In this document: positions 49,158 to 59,103 of the stretch, one piece after another
How positions within the stretch are numbered: the stretch's first letter is position 1
Layout: every line of letters begins with the position of its first letter
NCBI RefSeq assembly: GCF_014694455.1
Contig: NZ_JAAUWT010000007.1
Span: forward strand, 62,001-126,000
DNA length: 64,000 bases
Direction: 5' to 3'
From: Vibrio sp. S9_S30
GTDB lineage: Bacteria; Pseudomonadota; Gammaproteobacteria; Enterobacterales; Vibrionaceae
Program-made: the position numbers and the translations under genes
Notes under the pieces: generated by a model
The model's input: only the letters and a program-made list of their open reading frames with translations
Databases searched by the model: none
Told to the model about the DNA's origin: nothing

Positions 49158-50942
49158 CTACTCCCAATTTTGGCGGGAATCATTTTCCATTTCACGACCA
49201 AATATCTCTTCCAATTCCTTGCGCGCTTCCTTCGCCCGCATAGCCAGCTCTTTATCTTCGCTGTGCTCTGGAAGTAACTCTTCCAACATTTTCATATCGA
49301 GCTTTTTGAAGTGCGACGTTGCGCGTTTTGCTTGGTACGGATGCATCCCAAGCTGGGTCAATGTCTGTCGACCTAAATCCAATGCCCCTAAAAAAGTTTC
49401 ACGAGAAAACGCATCAACACCATGATTCATTAATTGATATGCCTCTACTCGGCTTCGAGCTCGTGCCAACACTTTTAAATGTGGAAAGTGGTGACGGCAT
49501 AAACCCACTATTTTCATCACCTCATTCGGTGAATCGGTACAGACCACTATCGCTTCTGCCTTTGCGGCACCTGCCGCTCTCAATAAGTCGAGTTGAGTCG
49601 CGTCGCCATAGAACACCTTGTACCCAAACTTCCTAAGAAGTTGAATCTGACTCGCGTCACTTTCTAACACGGTAATACGAATCTTATTTGCATACATTAA
49701 ACGCCCAACAACCTGACCAAATCGCCCAAACCCAGCAATAATCACTTTTGGTCTACGATCAATCACGTCCGATTTCATGCCACCACCATCATTGATAGTT
49801 CGGGAAAACCAGCTTTTTTGAATGAGGAGCAATAAAGGCGTCGTCACCATGGAAATACTCACCACCACCAGCAAGAATGCACCCAGTTCTGGATCCAAAA
49901 GGTTCTCAGCCTGTGCCGCGGTAAAAATAACAAAGGCGAACTCGCCTCCTTGGCTGAGTATGACTGCCATTGAACTTCGTGCTTTTGCACTGGTACCAAA
50001 CAACCGTCCCAACATGTACAGTACGCTGGCTTTAATCGAAATCAGTAGGACAACAGCCACAAGAACTTCGATCGGCTCAATCACTAACAGCCCAAGGTTT
50101 ACCGCCATACCCACGGCAATAAAAAACAACCCCAGTAATAACCCTTTAAAGGGCTCAATGGCGATTTCTAATTCATGGCGATACTCACTTTCAGCAAGCA
50201 GAACACCCGCAAGAAAAGTACCTAACGCCATCGATAACCCTAGCTGCTGCATGATTAACGCAATACCGACCACTAAGAGCAGCGCGGTAGCCGTAAACAA
50301 TTCACGCACACCGGTTAATACGATGTATCGAAAAGCGGGTCTCAGAAGATAGTGACCTATCACTAACAGACCGACAATGCCGCCTAAAATTTTCAGCGCA
50401 TCTAGCCAATCGCCACCGGATCCCCCCGCTAATATTGGAATGATTGCAAGCATTGGGATGACGGCAATATCTTGAAACAGCAATACAGCAAAACCAGACT
50501 GCCCCGTTTCAGTTCCTGTCCAGCCCTGCTCCTCTATTACTCGCAAAGCGATAGCCGTTGAGGACAGCGCCAATCCCATCCCGATCACCAAACTACTCTG
50601 CCAAGACACGCCACCGTAATAGGTTATCGAGGAAATCGCGGCTGTTGTAATAAGCACCTGAGCTCCACCTAATCCAAGAATGGGTCGTCGCATTTGCCAA
50701 AGTTTGCTTGGGTTAAGTTCTAATCCAATTAAAAATAGAAGGAGCACCACGCCAAATTCAGCAAAATGCAATATGGCTTCTACGTCACTGATAAGCCCCA
50801 TTCCCCAAGGACCAATCGCAATTCCCGCGAGTAAGTAACCCAGTACCGAGCCCAACCCCATACGTTGTGCCAATGGAACAGCCACCACCGCCGCAGAAAG
50901 GAAGATAGCGGTACTGGTGAGGATCTCATTCGTCGCAGCCAT
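49158..50942 (-). CDS. kefB: glutathione-regulated potassium/proton antiporter KefB
   Basis: 594 residues. The CPA2 antiporter domain (about 1-380) has [11 protein letters not shown] and [10 protein letters not shown]; the TrkA-N (RCK) domain starts with [11 protein letters not shown] near 412. Gated by glutathione adducts to acidify the cytoplasm during electrophile stress. I chose the ATG at 50942 with GGGAGT upstream; a longer in-frame reading lies within kefG. Its start overlaps the kefG end by 17 bases. Confidence 0.94.
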   Translation of the reverse strand: MAATNEILTSTAIFLSAAVVAVPLAQRMGLGSVLGYLLAGIAIGPWGMGLISDVEAILHFAEFGVVLLLFLIGLELNPSKLWQMRRPILGLGGAQVLITTAAISSITYYGGVSWQSSLVIGMGLALSSTAIALRVIEEQGWTGTETGQSGFAVLLFQDIAVIPMLAIIPILAGGSGGDWLDALKILGGIVGLLVIGHYLLRPAFRYIVLTGVRELFTATALLLVVGIALIMQQLGLSMALGTFLAGVLLAESEYRHELEIAIEPFKGLLLGLFFIAVGMAVNLGLLVIEPIEVLVAVVLLISIKASVLYMLGRLFGTSAKARSSMAVILSQGGEFAFVIFTAAQAENLLDPELGAFLLVVVSISMVTTPLLLLIQKSWFSRTINDGGGMKSDVIDRRPKVIIAGFGRFGQVVGRLMYANKIRITVLESDASQIQLLRKFGYKVFYGDATQLDLLRAAGAAKAEAIVVCTDSPNEVMKIVGLCRHHFPHLKVLARARSRVEAYQLMNHGVDAFSRETFLGALDLGRQTLTQLGMHPYQAKRATSHFKKLDMKMLEELLPEHSEDKELAMRAKEARKELEEIFGREMENDSRQNWE

Positions 50943-51510
50943 TCTTACTCCCACTCTCCAAAGGATTGAGCAGCCAATGCCGATAGTGTTCGGCATGCTG
51001 GTAACGCTCTTCATCCGTTGTGTTTCTCGCCCAATAAAGTGTGAGCGGATCTATCCAATGCATTCGACACAACAAAGCCGTTAACTCGAACGGCTGCAAG
51101 ATCTCTTCCAATGGGTACTTGTTGTAACCGCCCGCCGCAAACGCATTCTCAGCCCCCCCTGTTGTGATCACACTTCGCCAGTATTTGCCAGCTAATGCGC
51201 TGCCTTCACCAAAGGCAAACCCTTTGCCGAGCACTCGGTCCATCCATTCTTTTAACAGGGCTGGGCAGGAGTACATATAAAGAGGGTGCTGAAAAACAAT
51301 GACGTCATGATCGAGCAGCAATTGATGCTCGTGAGCAACATCGATAAAAAAATCTGGGTAATGCGCATAGAGATCATGAATGGTCACGTGATCTAACCCT
51401 CGGATTTGTTTGATCATCACTTGGTTTGCGACAGAGTTATCGGGATCGGGGTGAACGTAAATCACCAAAACCTTAGGCAGCGAATACGCTTTTTCTTGAT
51501 TAACGGTCAT
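50926..51510 (-). CDS. kefG: KefB ancillary flavoprotein KefG
   Basis: 194 residues of the NAD(P)H:quinone-oxidoreductase fold with [10 protein letters not shown] near 20-29 and [20 protein letters not shown] near 72-91 (flavin-binding region). KefG is needed for full KefB activity in E. coli. It overlaps kefB, consistent with a stoichiometric partner. Confidence 0.93.
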   Translation of the reverse strand: MTVNQEKAYSLPKVLVIYVHPDPDNSVANQVMIKQIRGLDHVTIHDLYAHYPDFFIDVAHEHQLLLDHDVIVFQHPLYMYSCPALLKEWMDRVLGKGFAFGEGSALAGKYWRSVITTGGAENAFAAGGYNKYPLEEILQPFELTALLCRMHWIDPLTLYWARNTTDEERYQHAEHYRHWLLNPLESGSKNGCDE

Positions 51511-51648
51511 GCTTTCTGACGTCTTCCTTCACGGCATATTGTTGTTTTTCCGTAGATCCATCATATCGCAAATTGCATAATGATCGACATTTATCATGAA
51601 TCCCCATAGTATTCGAACCGTTAAATTCTCTTATTCGACACGAGCACT

Positions 51649-53568
51649 ATGATTACCTTTTCTGACATCCAACTCCTTCGAGGTGGCAAACCTCTGCTAG
51701 ATCAAGCCAGCGCAACCATTCACCCCGGAGACAAAGTCGGCTTAGTCGGGAAGAATGGCTGTGGCAAATCCACCTTATTTGCATTATTAAAAGACGAACT
51801 GTCTATTGATGCCGGTACCTTTCATAAGCCTAGTCAATGGGAGCTCGCTTGGGTAGCCCAAGAAACCCCCGCTCTCGAAAGAAAAGCGTTAGATTATGTC
51901 ATTGATGGCGATAGAGAATTTCGAGAACTCGAAGCAAAACTGGAATTAGCGGAACAGCAAGATAACGGAAACTTAGTCGCTGAACTCCATGGAAAAGTGG
52001 AAATCATTGGTGGGTACACCATTAAGGCTCGTGCTGCTGAATTACTGGATGGCTTAGGTTTCAGCCAGGAACAAATGAGCTGGAACCTTACGCAGTTTTC
52101 TGGTGGATGGCGAATGCGGTTGAACTTAGCGCAAGCGCTCCTGTGCCGCTCGGATTTGTTGTTACTCGATGAGCCGACCAACCACTTAGATTTAGATGCC
52201 GTGATGTGGCTTGAGCGTTGGCTACAAAATTACCCTGGCACCCTAATTTTGATCTCACACGATAGGGATTTTCTTGACCCCATTGTTGGTCGAATCATAC
52301 ACGTAGAAAATCAGCTTCTTAACGAATATACAGGTAACTACTCATCGTTTGAGAACCAACGTGCACAGAAACTCATCTTGCAACAAGCCATGTACCAAAA
52401 GCAACAAAAGCAAATGGCACATATGCAGAGCTACATCGACCGATTCCGCTACAAAGCTTCTAAAGCGCGTCAGGCACAAAGCCGGATAAAAGCGCTGGAA
52501 AAAATGGAAAAGGTCTTACCCGCCCAGTTTGATAACCCGTTCAATTTTGAATTTAGAGAGCCTGCGGCTTTACCTAATCCTATTGTAATGATGGATCACG
52601 TTTCTGCTGGGTACGATGATCATTTAATCCTCGAAAAGATACGGCTCAACCTCGTACCAGGAAGCCGCATTGGTTTACTTGGTCGAAACGGGGCGGGAAA
52701 ATCAACTCTGATTAAGTTGCTTTCTGGAGAATTGCAATCACAATCGGGCGATTTTACCTATTCTCAAGGCGTAAAAATTGGGTACTTTGCTCAGCATCAG
52801 CTTGAAACGCTGCATCCTGAAGAAACCCCACTTCAACACATGATGCAAATCGCGCCGGATAAAAATGAGCAACAGCTTCGAGATTATCTGGGCAGTTTTG
52901 GTTTCCAAGGGGATAAAGCGCTAGAAAAAGTAGCGCCATTCTCAGGCGGCGAAAAAGCCCGTTTGGTACTGGCGCTGGTTGTATGGCAAAAACCCAACCT
53001 GTTGTTACTTGATGAACCAACCAACCACCTAGATTTGGACATGCGCCAAGCGCTTACTATGGCACTGCAAACCTTTGAGGGCGCTATGGTGATTGTGAGC
53101 CACGACAGGTACTTACTTCGCGCCACCACCGATGATTTGTATTTAGTACACGATCGCCAAGTCGCGCCATTTGACGGTGATTTGAACGACTATTACAAAT
53201 GGCTAACAGAACAGCAAAAGGCAGAACGTAAAGAGCTGCAAGCGGCGACCCCGGAAAAAAGCACGGACAACAACAATGCCGCTGCACGTAAAGAGCAAAA
53301 GCGAAAGGAAGCAGAGTTTCGCAAACTTACCGCGCCAATTCGCAAAAACCTGACAAAACTGGAACAAAAGATGGATAAACTCGGTCAAATTTTGTCAGAT
53401 ACCGAAGCACAGCTTGGCAATACCGATCTGTATCAAACGGAAAATAAAGCTAAACTTAACGAAGTACTGGCTCAACAAGCCTCTGCGAAATCCGAACTCG
53501 AAAACATAGAGATGGAATGGATGGCAGAACAGGAAGCCCTAGAGCAGATGGAACTGGAGATGAATTAG
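51649..53568 (+). CDS. yheS: ABC-F ATPase YheS
   Basis: 639 residues with two ATPase domains and no membrane part. Walker A: G-K-N-G-C-G-K-S-T (34-42) and G-R-N-G-A-G-K-S-T (about 346-354); signatures F-S-G-G-W-R-M-R and F-S-G-G-E-K-A-R; Walker B L-L-L-L-D-E-P-T-N-H-L-D-L twice. The interdomain linker (R-F-R-Y-K-A-S-K-A-R-Q-A-Q-S-R) is the P-site tRNA interaction motif, and a coiled-coil tail follows residue 530. ABC-F proteins act on stalled ribosomes. Confidence 0.93.
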   Translation: MITFSDIQLLRGGKPLLDQASATIHPGDKVGLVGKNGCGKSTLFALLKDELSIDAGTFHKPSQWELAWVAQETPALERKALDYVIDGDREFRELEAKLELAEQQDNGNLVAELHGKVEIIGGYTIKARAAELLDGLGFSQEQMSWNLTQFSGGWRMRLNLAQALLCRSDLLLLDEPTNHLDLDAVMWLERWLQNYPGTLILISHDRDFLDPIVGRIIHVENQLLNEYTGNYSSFENQRAQKLILQQAMYQKQQKQMAHMQSYIDRFRYKASKARQAQSRIKALEKMEKVLPAQFDNPFNFEFREPAALPNPIVMMDHVSAGYDDHLILEKIRLNLVPGSRIGLLGRNGAGKSTLIKLLSGELQSQSGDFTYSQGVKIGYFAQHQLETLHPEETPLQHMMQIAPDKNEQQLRDYLGSFGFQGDKALEKVAPFSGGEKARLVLALVVWQKPNLLLLDEPTNHLDLDMRQALTMALQTFEGAMVIVSHDRYLLRATTDDLYLVHDRQVAPFDGDLNDYYKWLTEQQKAERKELQAATPEKSTDNNNAAARKEQKRKEAEFRKLTAPIRKNLTKLEQKMDKLGQILSDTEAQLGNTDLYQTENKAKLNEVLAQQASAKSELENIEMEWMAEQEALEQMELEMN

Positions 53569-53569
53569 T

Positions 53570-54040
53570 ATGCCCAAAGACACGCAACCAATGTCGCTCA
53601 CTTTAGAACGTTTGTGGCAATTTAGCCTGCAGTACTACAGTGTGCGTCAGGTAAAAGAAGCGTGTCTTACTCTCCAAAATCAGCACCAAGGAAATGTAAA
53701 TCTCCTTTTATTACTGAAATGGTTGGACGAACAAAAGCTGGCTTTCGATCAAGAAGATTGGCACCCTGTACAAGATTGCCTCATTCGCTCAGAAAACTTA
53801 CTGCTTAACTATCGAGAGCTGCGCCGTAAGTCCAAACCTCACCTACCGGATACGCTCTACCGAGAAACATTGCAATTTGAATTGCTGCTGGAGAAACAGC
53901 AGCAATCGGATTTGGTCGATTGCCTCAATAACCTAAAGCTTTCAGCAAACAGGGGGAACTCCATGGTGAGTGCGTATTGCCAATATTTACAAGCCGATCA
54001 CTTAATTCCCTTTTTTGAAGATTCATCATCCGCGGGCTGA
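53570..54040 (+). CDS. TIGR02444 family protein
   Basis: 156 residues, helical, with L-W-Q-F-S-L-Q-Y-Y-S near 14-23 and L-R-R-K-S-K-P near 84; matches TIGR02444 (DUF2390), a family of unknown function commonly placed after yheS. It starts two bases after yheS. Its last 43 bases overlap the convergent oxidase-like gene. Confidence 0.75.
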   Translation: MPKDTQPMSLTLERLWQFSLQYYSVRQVKEACLTLQNQHQGNVNLLLLLKWLDEQKLAFDQEDWHPVQDCLIRSENLLLNYRELRRKSKPHLPDTLYRETLQFELLLEKQQQSDLVDCLNNLKLSANRGNSMVSAYCQYLQADHLIPFFEDSSSAG

Positions 54041-54486
54041 ACCCCATACGTAACCATCGCATCGGCGACTTTCTCTTCTACGCTCTGTTCTGGTTTTACC
54101 CAATAACTCGGTGCAATCACTGAAGAAATACTGGCTATGTCAATGGTGATGATCCCTTTCAATGGAAAATTACCGACCTTTTGAACGAGCAGTCGTTCGC
54201 TTTCTAACACCGACTCTCCTTGCCAACGCGCGTACCTCCCCTTTCCAATCAGCTTCACACCACGCTGCCTAAAAATATCCAACATACAAACACAAACATT
54301 AGCATTTTCTGCAAGATTGGCGACAGATTGAGGGGACGCAATGTCAGCAATCAACAACGTCTTTGAATCGACCAAATGGAAAAGCTCTTTTGGCGAGACA
54401 TTGGGTTGACCTGATAAGTCAGATGTTGATAACCAACAAAGCACACTGTTTTTCGCAATGTCATTCAAATCAAATTGCATAGACAT
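53998..54486 (-). CDS. pyridoxamine 5'-phosphate oxidase-like flavin/PLP-fold protein
   Basis: About 162 residues with a split-barrel fold typical of PNPOx-like proteins: S-V-L-C-W-L-S-T-S-D-L-S-G-Q-P-N-V-S-P-K near 13-32 and L-L-I-A-D-I-A-S-P-Q-S near 44. The start is the ATG at 54486 that overlaps the LysE stop (TGATG); ATG 54480 is possible. Active-site residues of true PNPOx cannot be confirmed. Convergent overlap with the TIGR02444 gene is 43 bases. Confidence 0.75.
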   Translation of the reverse strand: MSMQFDLNDIAKNSVLCWLSTSDLSGQPNVSPKELFHLVDSKTLLIADIASPQSVANLAENANVCVCMLDIFRQRGVKLIGKGRYARWQGESVLESERLLVQKVGNFPLKGIITIDIASISSVIAPSYWVKPEQSVEEKVADAMVTYGVQPADDESSKKGIK

Positions 54487-55082
54487 CACCAAATAAACCC
54501 AACACAACTAGCGGTAAGCAAACCCATAGTGACATTAAAACACCTCCACGCTGTGGCACTCGACAGCCAGCGCCGAATCAACGTACCAAAAACGACCCAC
54601 ACCGATGAGGTATGAAGCTGTACAAACCAAAAAATCATCCCCATACCAACAACCGACCACCAAAATTGATCCCCTGAAAATGAAAAGGTCCCCACCGCTG
54701 TCAGTGACATAATCCAAGCCTTGGGATTAAGGTATTGAAACAATGCCGATTCAAATAGAGTCATTGGTCGTGAATGATCGTCATCGCGACCCGTTGGTGG
54801 GGCTGCCGTACCAATTCGCCACGCTAAATACAATAGATAAGCACTGGATGTGACTCTTAGTACCTGCTGTACTTCCGGGTAACGTTCGAATACGACGCCA
54901 AGCCCAGCCGCAATCAACACCATCTGGGTCAAAAGCCCAAAACCAATCCCAACAAAATGCGGTACGGTTAGCCGGTATCCAAAGTTAGCCCCTGAGGCCG
55001 TCAACATAACGTTATTGGGGCCTGGGGTTCCCGTCATGACGGCTGCAAATAATGCTACCGAGGTAAAAAACGACCAATCCAT
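54486..55082 (-). CDS. LysE-family amino-acid exporter
   Basis: 198 residues, about six membrane segments, with the family opening T-G-P-G-P-N-N-V-M-L-T near 18-28. These proteins export basic or other amino acids. It is divergent from the MocR-type regulator, a frequent pairing in which an amino-acid or PLP-responsive factor controls the exporter. The oxidase-like gene is coupled downstream. Confidence 0.88.
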   Translation of the reverse strand: MDWSFFTSVALFAAVMTGTPGPNNVMLTASGANFGYRLTVPHFVGIGFGLLTQMVLIAAGLGVVFERYPEVQQVLRVTSSAYLLYLAWRIGTAAPPTGRDDDHSRPMTLFESALFQYLNPKAWIMSLTAVGTFSFSGDQFWWSVVGMGMIFWFVQLHTSSVWVVFGTLIRRWLSSATAWRCFNVTMGLLTASCVGFIW

Positions 55083-55127
55083 AATTTGCTCCCCCTCACA
55101 TCGTATCGATACAATTTAGTATTTAAG

Positions 55128-55156
55128 TTGAATATTGAAAATTGTGTGCACATATT
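55128..55156 (+). promoter_or_regulatory. candidate promoter of the MocR-type gene with palindromes
   Basis: TTGAAT (55128-55133) and CATATT (55151-55156) are 17 bases apart. Palindromes GTATCGATAC (55103-55112) and TGTGCACA (55145-55152) lie in the same 120-base divergent gap and could be regulator sites. Confidence 0.4.
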
Positions 55157-55202
55157 GACCATAACAACGGAATAATCTCAGCGCAAAAGGTTTATTGTCA
55201 CC

Positions 55203-56594
55203 ATGACAATCGAGACAATCATCATCGATAAAACGCGGTCTTCCCCTCTGTACCATCAAGTGGCGGACGCTATAGCTCAACAGATTGAAAAAGGCACCTT
55301 AATCGCCAACGATAAATTGCCGACTCATCGGGCATTGGCCGATACATTGGGGGTAACGGTAGGTACCATTACTCGTGCCTATGCGGAAGCGGAAAGGCGC
55401 GGATTAGTTGAAGCCCGAGTGGGCGCTGGCACATATATTCGAGATCACTCGAAAGCCAATTGGGTGTTTGAAGAGAGCGAAGAAGAAACGAATGACTACA
55501 ATTTTGGCTACAACATCCCCCCACGACTGGATAGAGCTGGAATCTTGTCGGAGGCAATGAATGCACTGTCCTGCAACCATGCAGCATTGAATCAATTTAT
55601 GCTGTATCAAAAGCCAACGGGCATCGAGTCGCATCGCAACATCCTCACCAATTGGTTGGAAACCAAAGGGGTACATGTACAGGCTCAGAAGCTGTTGTTC
55701 AGTAGTGGAGGGCAACACGCGATTCAAATGGTATTGAGTGCTTTTACACGCGCAAGAGACACCATTCTATGTGAAAAACTCACCTACCCAGGGCTGCTGA
55801 GTTTGGCTCGACAAAATCAGTTGTCCTTAAAAGGCGTAGATATGGATGGGGAAGGCGTTACCCCTGCTGCTCTAGTATCGGCATGCAAACAAAATCAGTC
55901 GACACGTTTCCTCTACCTCACACCCACACTACAGAATCCCACGACAGCCACAATGAGTGTTGAAAGACGTCAAGCCATTCTCGACATCTGTAAGCAACAC
56001 CAGCTCATTGTGATCGAAGACGATGTCAATGGTTTATTGCCCAAACAGGCTCCCCCACCGCTCGTCAATTTTATGCCAGAGCAAGTCATTCACATTGGCG
56101 CTTTTTCTAAATGCTTAGCACCGGGGTTACGTGTCGGATTCGTACATGCCCCTGATCATTTGTATCAGACATTGAGCGTGACGTTGCAAAATCATAGCTG
56201 GATGATCAGCCCGCTTTTAACCGCATTAACATGCCAAATGATACAAACAAACCAAGCTGAAGATGTTATCAACACCATTCGAGCAGAGATGGAAGTTAGG
56301 CTCGCACTGACAATGCAATACCTCGGTTCTTTCGATATCCACTACAAAAAAGACTGCTTCCATTTGTGGTTAACCCTTCCAGATCATTGGCGATTGAGCG
56401 ACTTCGTTCAGCAAGCGACCTTAAGAAAGGTCATTATAAAATCGGGAGAGCTTTTTGTTCCTCCGGGAGGATCGGTTCCTCCAGCCATTCGTTTGTCACT
56501 CAGTTCGCCCGCCACTCACCAGCAGTTAGAAAAAGGACTCAAAATCCTGGCAGAATTACTTCACAGCAATCCTATGTCGGACTTTTCATTATGA
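55203..56594 (+). CDS. MocR/PdxR-type transcriptional regulator (GntR domain plus aminotransferase domain)
   Basis: 463 residues. A GntR winged helix at about 10-80 (L-P-T-H-R-A-L-A-D-T-L-G-V-T-V-G-T-I-T-R-A-Y) is joined to a class I aminotransferase fold. The PLP lysine is K303 in G-A-F-S-K-C-L-A-P-G-L-R, with D273/D274 in I-E-D-D. MocR factors use PLP as sensor rather than as catalyst. Neighbouring LysE exporter and PNPOx-like genes fit a PLP/amino-acid theme. The yheT start overlaps its stop (ATGA). Confidence 0.9.
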   Translation: MTIETIIIDKTRSSPLYHQVADAIAQQIEKGTLIANDKLPTHRALADTLGVTVGTITRAYAEAERRGLVEARVGAGTYIRDHSKANWVFEESEEETNDYNFGYNIPPRLDRAGILSEAMNALSCNHAALNQFMLYQKPTGIESHRNILTNWLETKGVHVQAQKLLFSSGGQHAIQMVLSAFTRARDTILCEKLTYPGLLSLARQNQLSLKGVDMDGEGVTPAALVSACKQNQSTRFLYLTPTLQNPTTATMSVERRQAILDICKQHQLIVIEDDVNGLLPKQAPPPLVNFMPEQVIHIGAFSKCLAPGLRVGFVHAPDHLYQTLSVTLQNHSWMISPLLTALTCQMIQTNQAEDVINTIRAEMEVRLALTMQYLGSFDIHYKKDCFHLWLTLPDHWRLSDFVQQATLRKVIIKSGELFVPPGGSVPPAIRLSLSSPATHQQLEKGLKILAELLHSNPMSDFSL

Positions 56595-57607
56595 TTCCAT
56601 TTAAACCTGCATTTGGGTTGAGCAATACGCATATTCAAACGTTACTCTCGCGCTTTCTTCGGCGTAAACCGTTGTTTGAACCAGTAAGAGAAAGGCTTGA
56701 ACTGCCCGATGGCGATTTTGTTGATCTAGCGTGGAGTGAACCCCCTAATACTGATACTTCCAAACCGATATTTATTTTATTTCATGGCTTGGAAGGCAGT
56801 TTTGAGAGCCCCTATGCGAACGGATTGATGCACGCCTTTGCAAAACAAGGGTGGTTAGCCGTGATGATGCATTTTCGTGGTTGCAGTGGTGAACTTAACC
56901 GGCTTCCTCGCGCTTACCACTCAGGTGAAACAGAAGACGCTCGTTTTTTTATTAAGCAGCTAACCGAACGTTTTCCTAGTCAAACTAAAGTCGCCGTAGG
57001 CGTTTCGCTAGGAGGAAATATGTTGGTCAACTACCTTGCAAAATACACAGAAAACACACTGCTAAACGCCGCATCAGTTGTCTCTGCCCCACTGGATTTA
57101 TTGGCGTGTTCTCAGCGTATTAACCGAGGCTTTTCCAAGGTATACCAACGCTATCTTCTCTCTTCGCTCAAAGAAAATGCTGTTGCCAAGCTGCCGTTAG
57201 TTCAAAAAGTCATGGCGTTGACAGAGAAAGAAATCCACGAGATTGATTCCATGTTTGACTTTGACGATGTGATTACTTCTCGGCTTCATGGTTTTGAAGA
57301 TGCGCACCATTATTATCAAACCTGTTCTGGGCTTTCGATGCTCAACAAAATTCGCATTCCAACGGATATCATTCATGCGCACGACGATCCTTTTATGACG
57401 GAAAAGGTGATCCCCACTGCGCCTCTTCCTGCCCATGTCAAATACCACTTACTCCGCAAAGGGGGACATGTAGGGTTCGTTAATGGGCACCTATTCAGAC
57501 CAAAGTTTTGGTTGGAAGAAGCATTGCCTGAGCATTTTTCTCCTTACCTGCACAAGCAAGCTTGTAACGCGCAAAGTGCAATTGATGATAAGATTGCGGT
57601 GACATAA
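56591..57607 (+). CDS. yheT: YheT-family alpha/beta hydrolase
   Basis: 338 residues. The nucleophile elbow is V-G-V-S-L-G-G-N-M near 136-144, the oxyanion region F-H-G-L-E-G-S near 63-69, and a C-terminal G-G-H-V-G-F supplies the catalytic histidine. Family members are putative esterases. The start at 56591 overlaps the MocR stop by four bases; an upstream extension inside that gene was rejected. Confidence 0.92.
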   Translation: MIPFKPAFGLSNTHIQTLLSRFLRRKPLFEPVRERLELPDGDFVDLAWSEPPNTDTSKPIFILFHGLEGSFESPYANGLMHAFAKQGWLAVMMHFRGCSGELNRLPRAYHSGETEDARFFIKQLTERFPSQTKVAVGVSLGGNMLVNYLAKYTENTLLNAASVVSAPLDLLACSQRINRGFSKVYQRYLLSSLKENAVAKLPLVQKVMALTEKEIHEIDSMFDFDDVITSRLHGFEDAHHYYQTCSGLSMLNKIRIPTDIIHAHDDPFMTEKVIPTAPLPAHVKYHLLRKGGHVGFVNGHLFRPKFWLEEALPEHFSPYLHKQACNAQSAIDDKIAVT

Positions 57608-57622
57608 AATTGTGAGGTATTT

Positions 57623-57835
57623 ATGATCGTTCCTTGGGAGCAAATTGACACCGACACACTAACGAATTTAATTAAAGAATTCGTACTAAGAGAAGGCACC
57701 GATTATGGTGCAAATGAAATTAGCCTAGATGAAAAAGTGGATCACGTGCGCGCTCAACTGCAAAGCGGTCAAGCGGTTGTCGTTTTTTCTGAACTTCATG
57801 AAACCGTTGATATACAAGTTCATCCCAGCCGCTGA
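57623..57835 (+). CDS. yheU: YheU family protein
   Basis: 70 residues starting M-I-V-P-W-E-Q-I and containing [10 protein letters not shown] near 21-30, both conserved in YheU. Acidic small protein of unknown function; follows yheT by 15 bases with a GAGG ribosome site. Confidence 0.92.
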   Translation: MIVPWEQIDTDTLTNLIKEFVLREGTDYGANEISLDEKVDHVRAQLQSGQAVVVFSELHETVDIQVHPSR

Positions 57836-57990
57836 TATCGACTTTTGGTACGATCTTCGGTTCAATTAACTCAAGTGAATTTCGCGCTAAAGGGCATTTC
57901 ATGTCATTACGTGATTGAAGCAGTGTTTATTATTTATACCGCTTCCCCTACACTGATTCCCTATAACGATAACTAGAGACAAGGACAGTC

Positions 57991-58860
57991 ATGTCAGCAA
58001 AGCATCCAATTATAGCCGTTACCGGTTCGTCAGGCGCAGGGACCACCACCACTTCCGAAGCATTTCGTAAGATGTTCAATATGATGAATGTCAAGTCAGC
58101 GCTTGTGGAAGGAGACAGTTTTCACCGATTTACCCGACCTGAAATGGACGTGGAAATTCGCAAAGCAAAAGAGCAAGGTCGGCATATCAGCTATTTTGGT
58201 CCTCAAGCGAACGATTTCCCTGCATTAGAACAGTTTTTCCGTACCTACGGCGAGAAAGGTTCGGGTCAGGTTAGACGTTATTTGCACTCATTTGATGAAG
58301 CGGTACCTTACAACCAAATGCCTGGCACTTTTACCCCATGGCAACAACTGCCCGAAAATACTGATGTACTATTTTATGAGGGATTACATGGCGGCGTAGT
58401 GGATGGCGAGGTCAATGTCTCCCAACACGTTGACCTTCTGATTGGCATGGTACCTATCGTGAATCTCGAATGGATCCAAAAATTTGTGCGCGATACGCGC
58501 GACAGAGGGCACTCCAAAGAAGCGGTAACGGACTCAATAGTACGCTCAATGGACGACTACCTGAACTACATTACTCCGCAATTTTCACGGACACACATTA
58601 ACTTTCAACGAGTCCCTACAGTCGATACTTCTAATCCTCTTGCGGCAAAAGGCATTCCAAGTTTAGATGAAAGTTTTGTGGTCATCCGACTTCGTGGTAT
58701 TAAAAACGTCGATTACCCATACCTCCTGTCTATGATACAAGGGTCATTTATGTCGCGTCATAACACACTTGTCGTGCCCGGCGGAAAAATGAGTTTTGCC
58801 ATGGAATTGATCGTTCAGCCGATACTTCAACAACTCATCGAAACGGGCAAAATAGGTTAG
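57991..58860 (+). CDS. prkB: phosphoribulokinase-like PrkB
   Basis: 289 residues with the P-loop G-S-S-G-A-G-T-T-T at 12-20 and Y-E-G-L-H-G-G near 129-135. It is related to phosphoribulokinase but this organism shows no Calvin cycle here, so the true substrate is unknown; the same gene precedes crp in E. coli. Start has AGACAAGGA upstream. Confidence 0.94.
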   Translation: MSAKHPIIAVTGSSGAGTTTTSEAFRKMFNMMNVKSALVEGDSFHRFTRPEMDVEIRKAKEQGRHISYFGPQANDFPALEQFFRTYGEKGSGQVRRYLHSFDEAVPYNQMPGTFTPWQQLPENTDVLFYEGLHGGVVDGEVNVSQHVDLLIGMVPIVNLEWIQKFVRDTRDRGHSKEAVTDSIVRSMDDYLNYITPQFSRTHINFQRVPTVDTSNPLAAKGIPSLDESFVVIRLRGIKNVDYPYLLSMIQGSFMSRHNTLVVPGGKMSFAMELIVQPILQQLIETGKIG

Positions 58861-58893
58861 TGATAAGAATAAAAGCAGGTAAAGTTGTTATAG

Positions 58894-58909
58894 CGTGATC
58901 ATGTGCACA
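58894..58909. promoter_or_regulatory. CRP-binding site candidate upstream of crp
   Basis: CGTGA-TCATGT-GCACA matches the TGTGA-N6-TCACA consensus at eight of ten positions with the exact six-base spacing. It lies about 110 bases upstream of the predicted crp -35 element, a layout suggesting autoregulation. Confidence 0.65.
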
Positions 58910-59001
58910 ATTTTGCTTAGATAAACCCCGTCCTGCGCCGATCAAAGTCAAGAAATCGTTTCAGAAAAAGGATACTATTTCTAACCGAAACACATGATAG
59001 C

Positions 59002-59030
59002 TTGCAGCATCAACTATAACACCCTATTCT
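59002..59030 (+). promoter_or_regulatory. crp promoter candidate
   Basis: TTGCAG (59002-59007) and TATTCT (59025-59030) are 17 bases apart. The predicted leader of about 67 bases contains a GCTCAG / CTGAGC stem (59050-59055 and 59072-59077) before the AGAGGAAG ribosome site. Confidence 0.5.
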
Positions 59031-59103
59031 AAATGACCAGTTTAATCTGGCTCAGTCGATACGGAAAGCTGCTGAGCAAACCCTGCAGAGGAAGAAAGAT
59101 ATT

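Noticed and set aside
56366..56590. Long extension of yheT into the MocR gene
   Set aside because: The ATG at 56591 overlaps the stop (ATGA) and matches family length.
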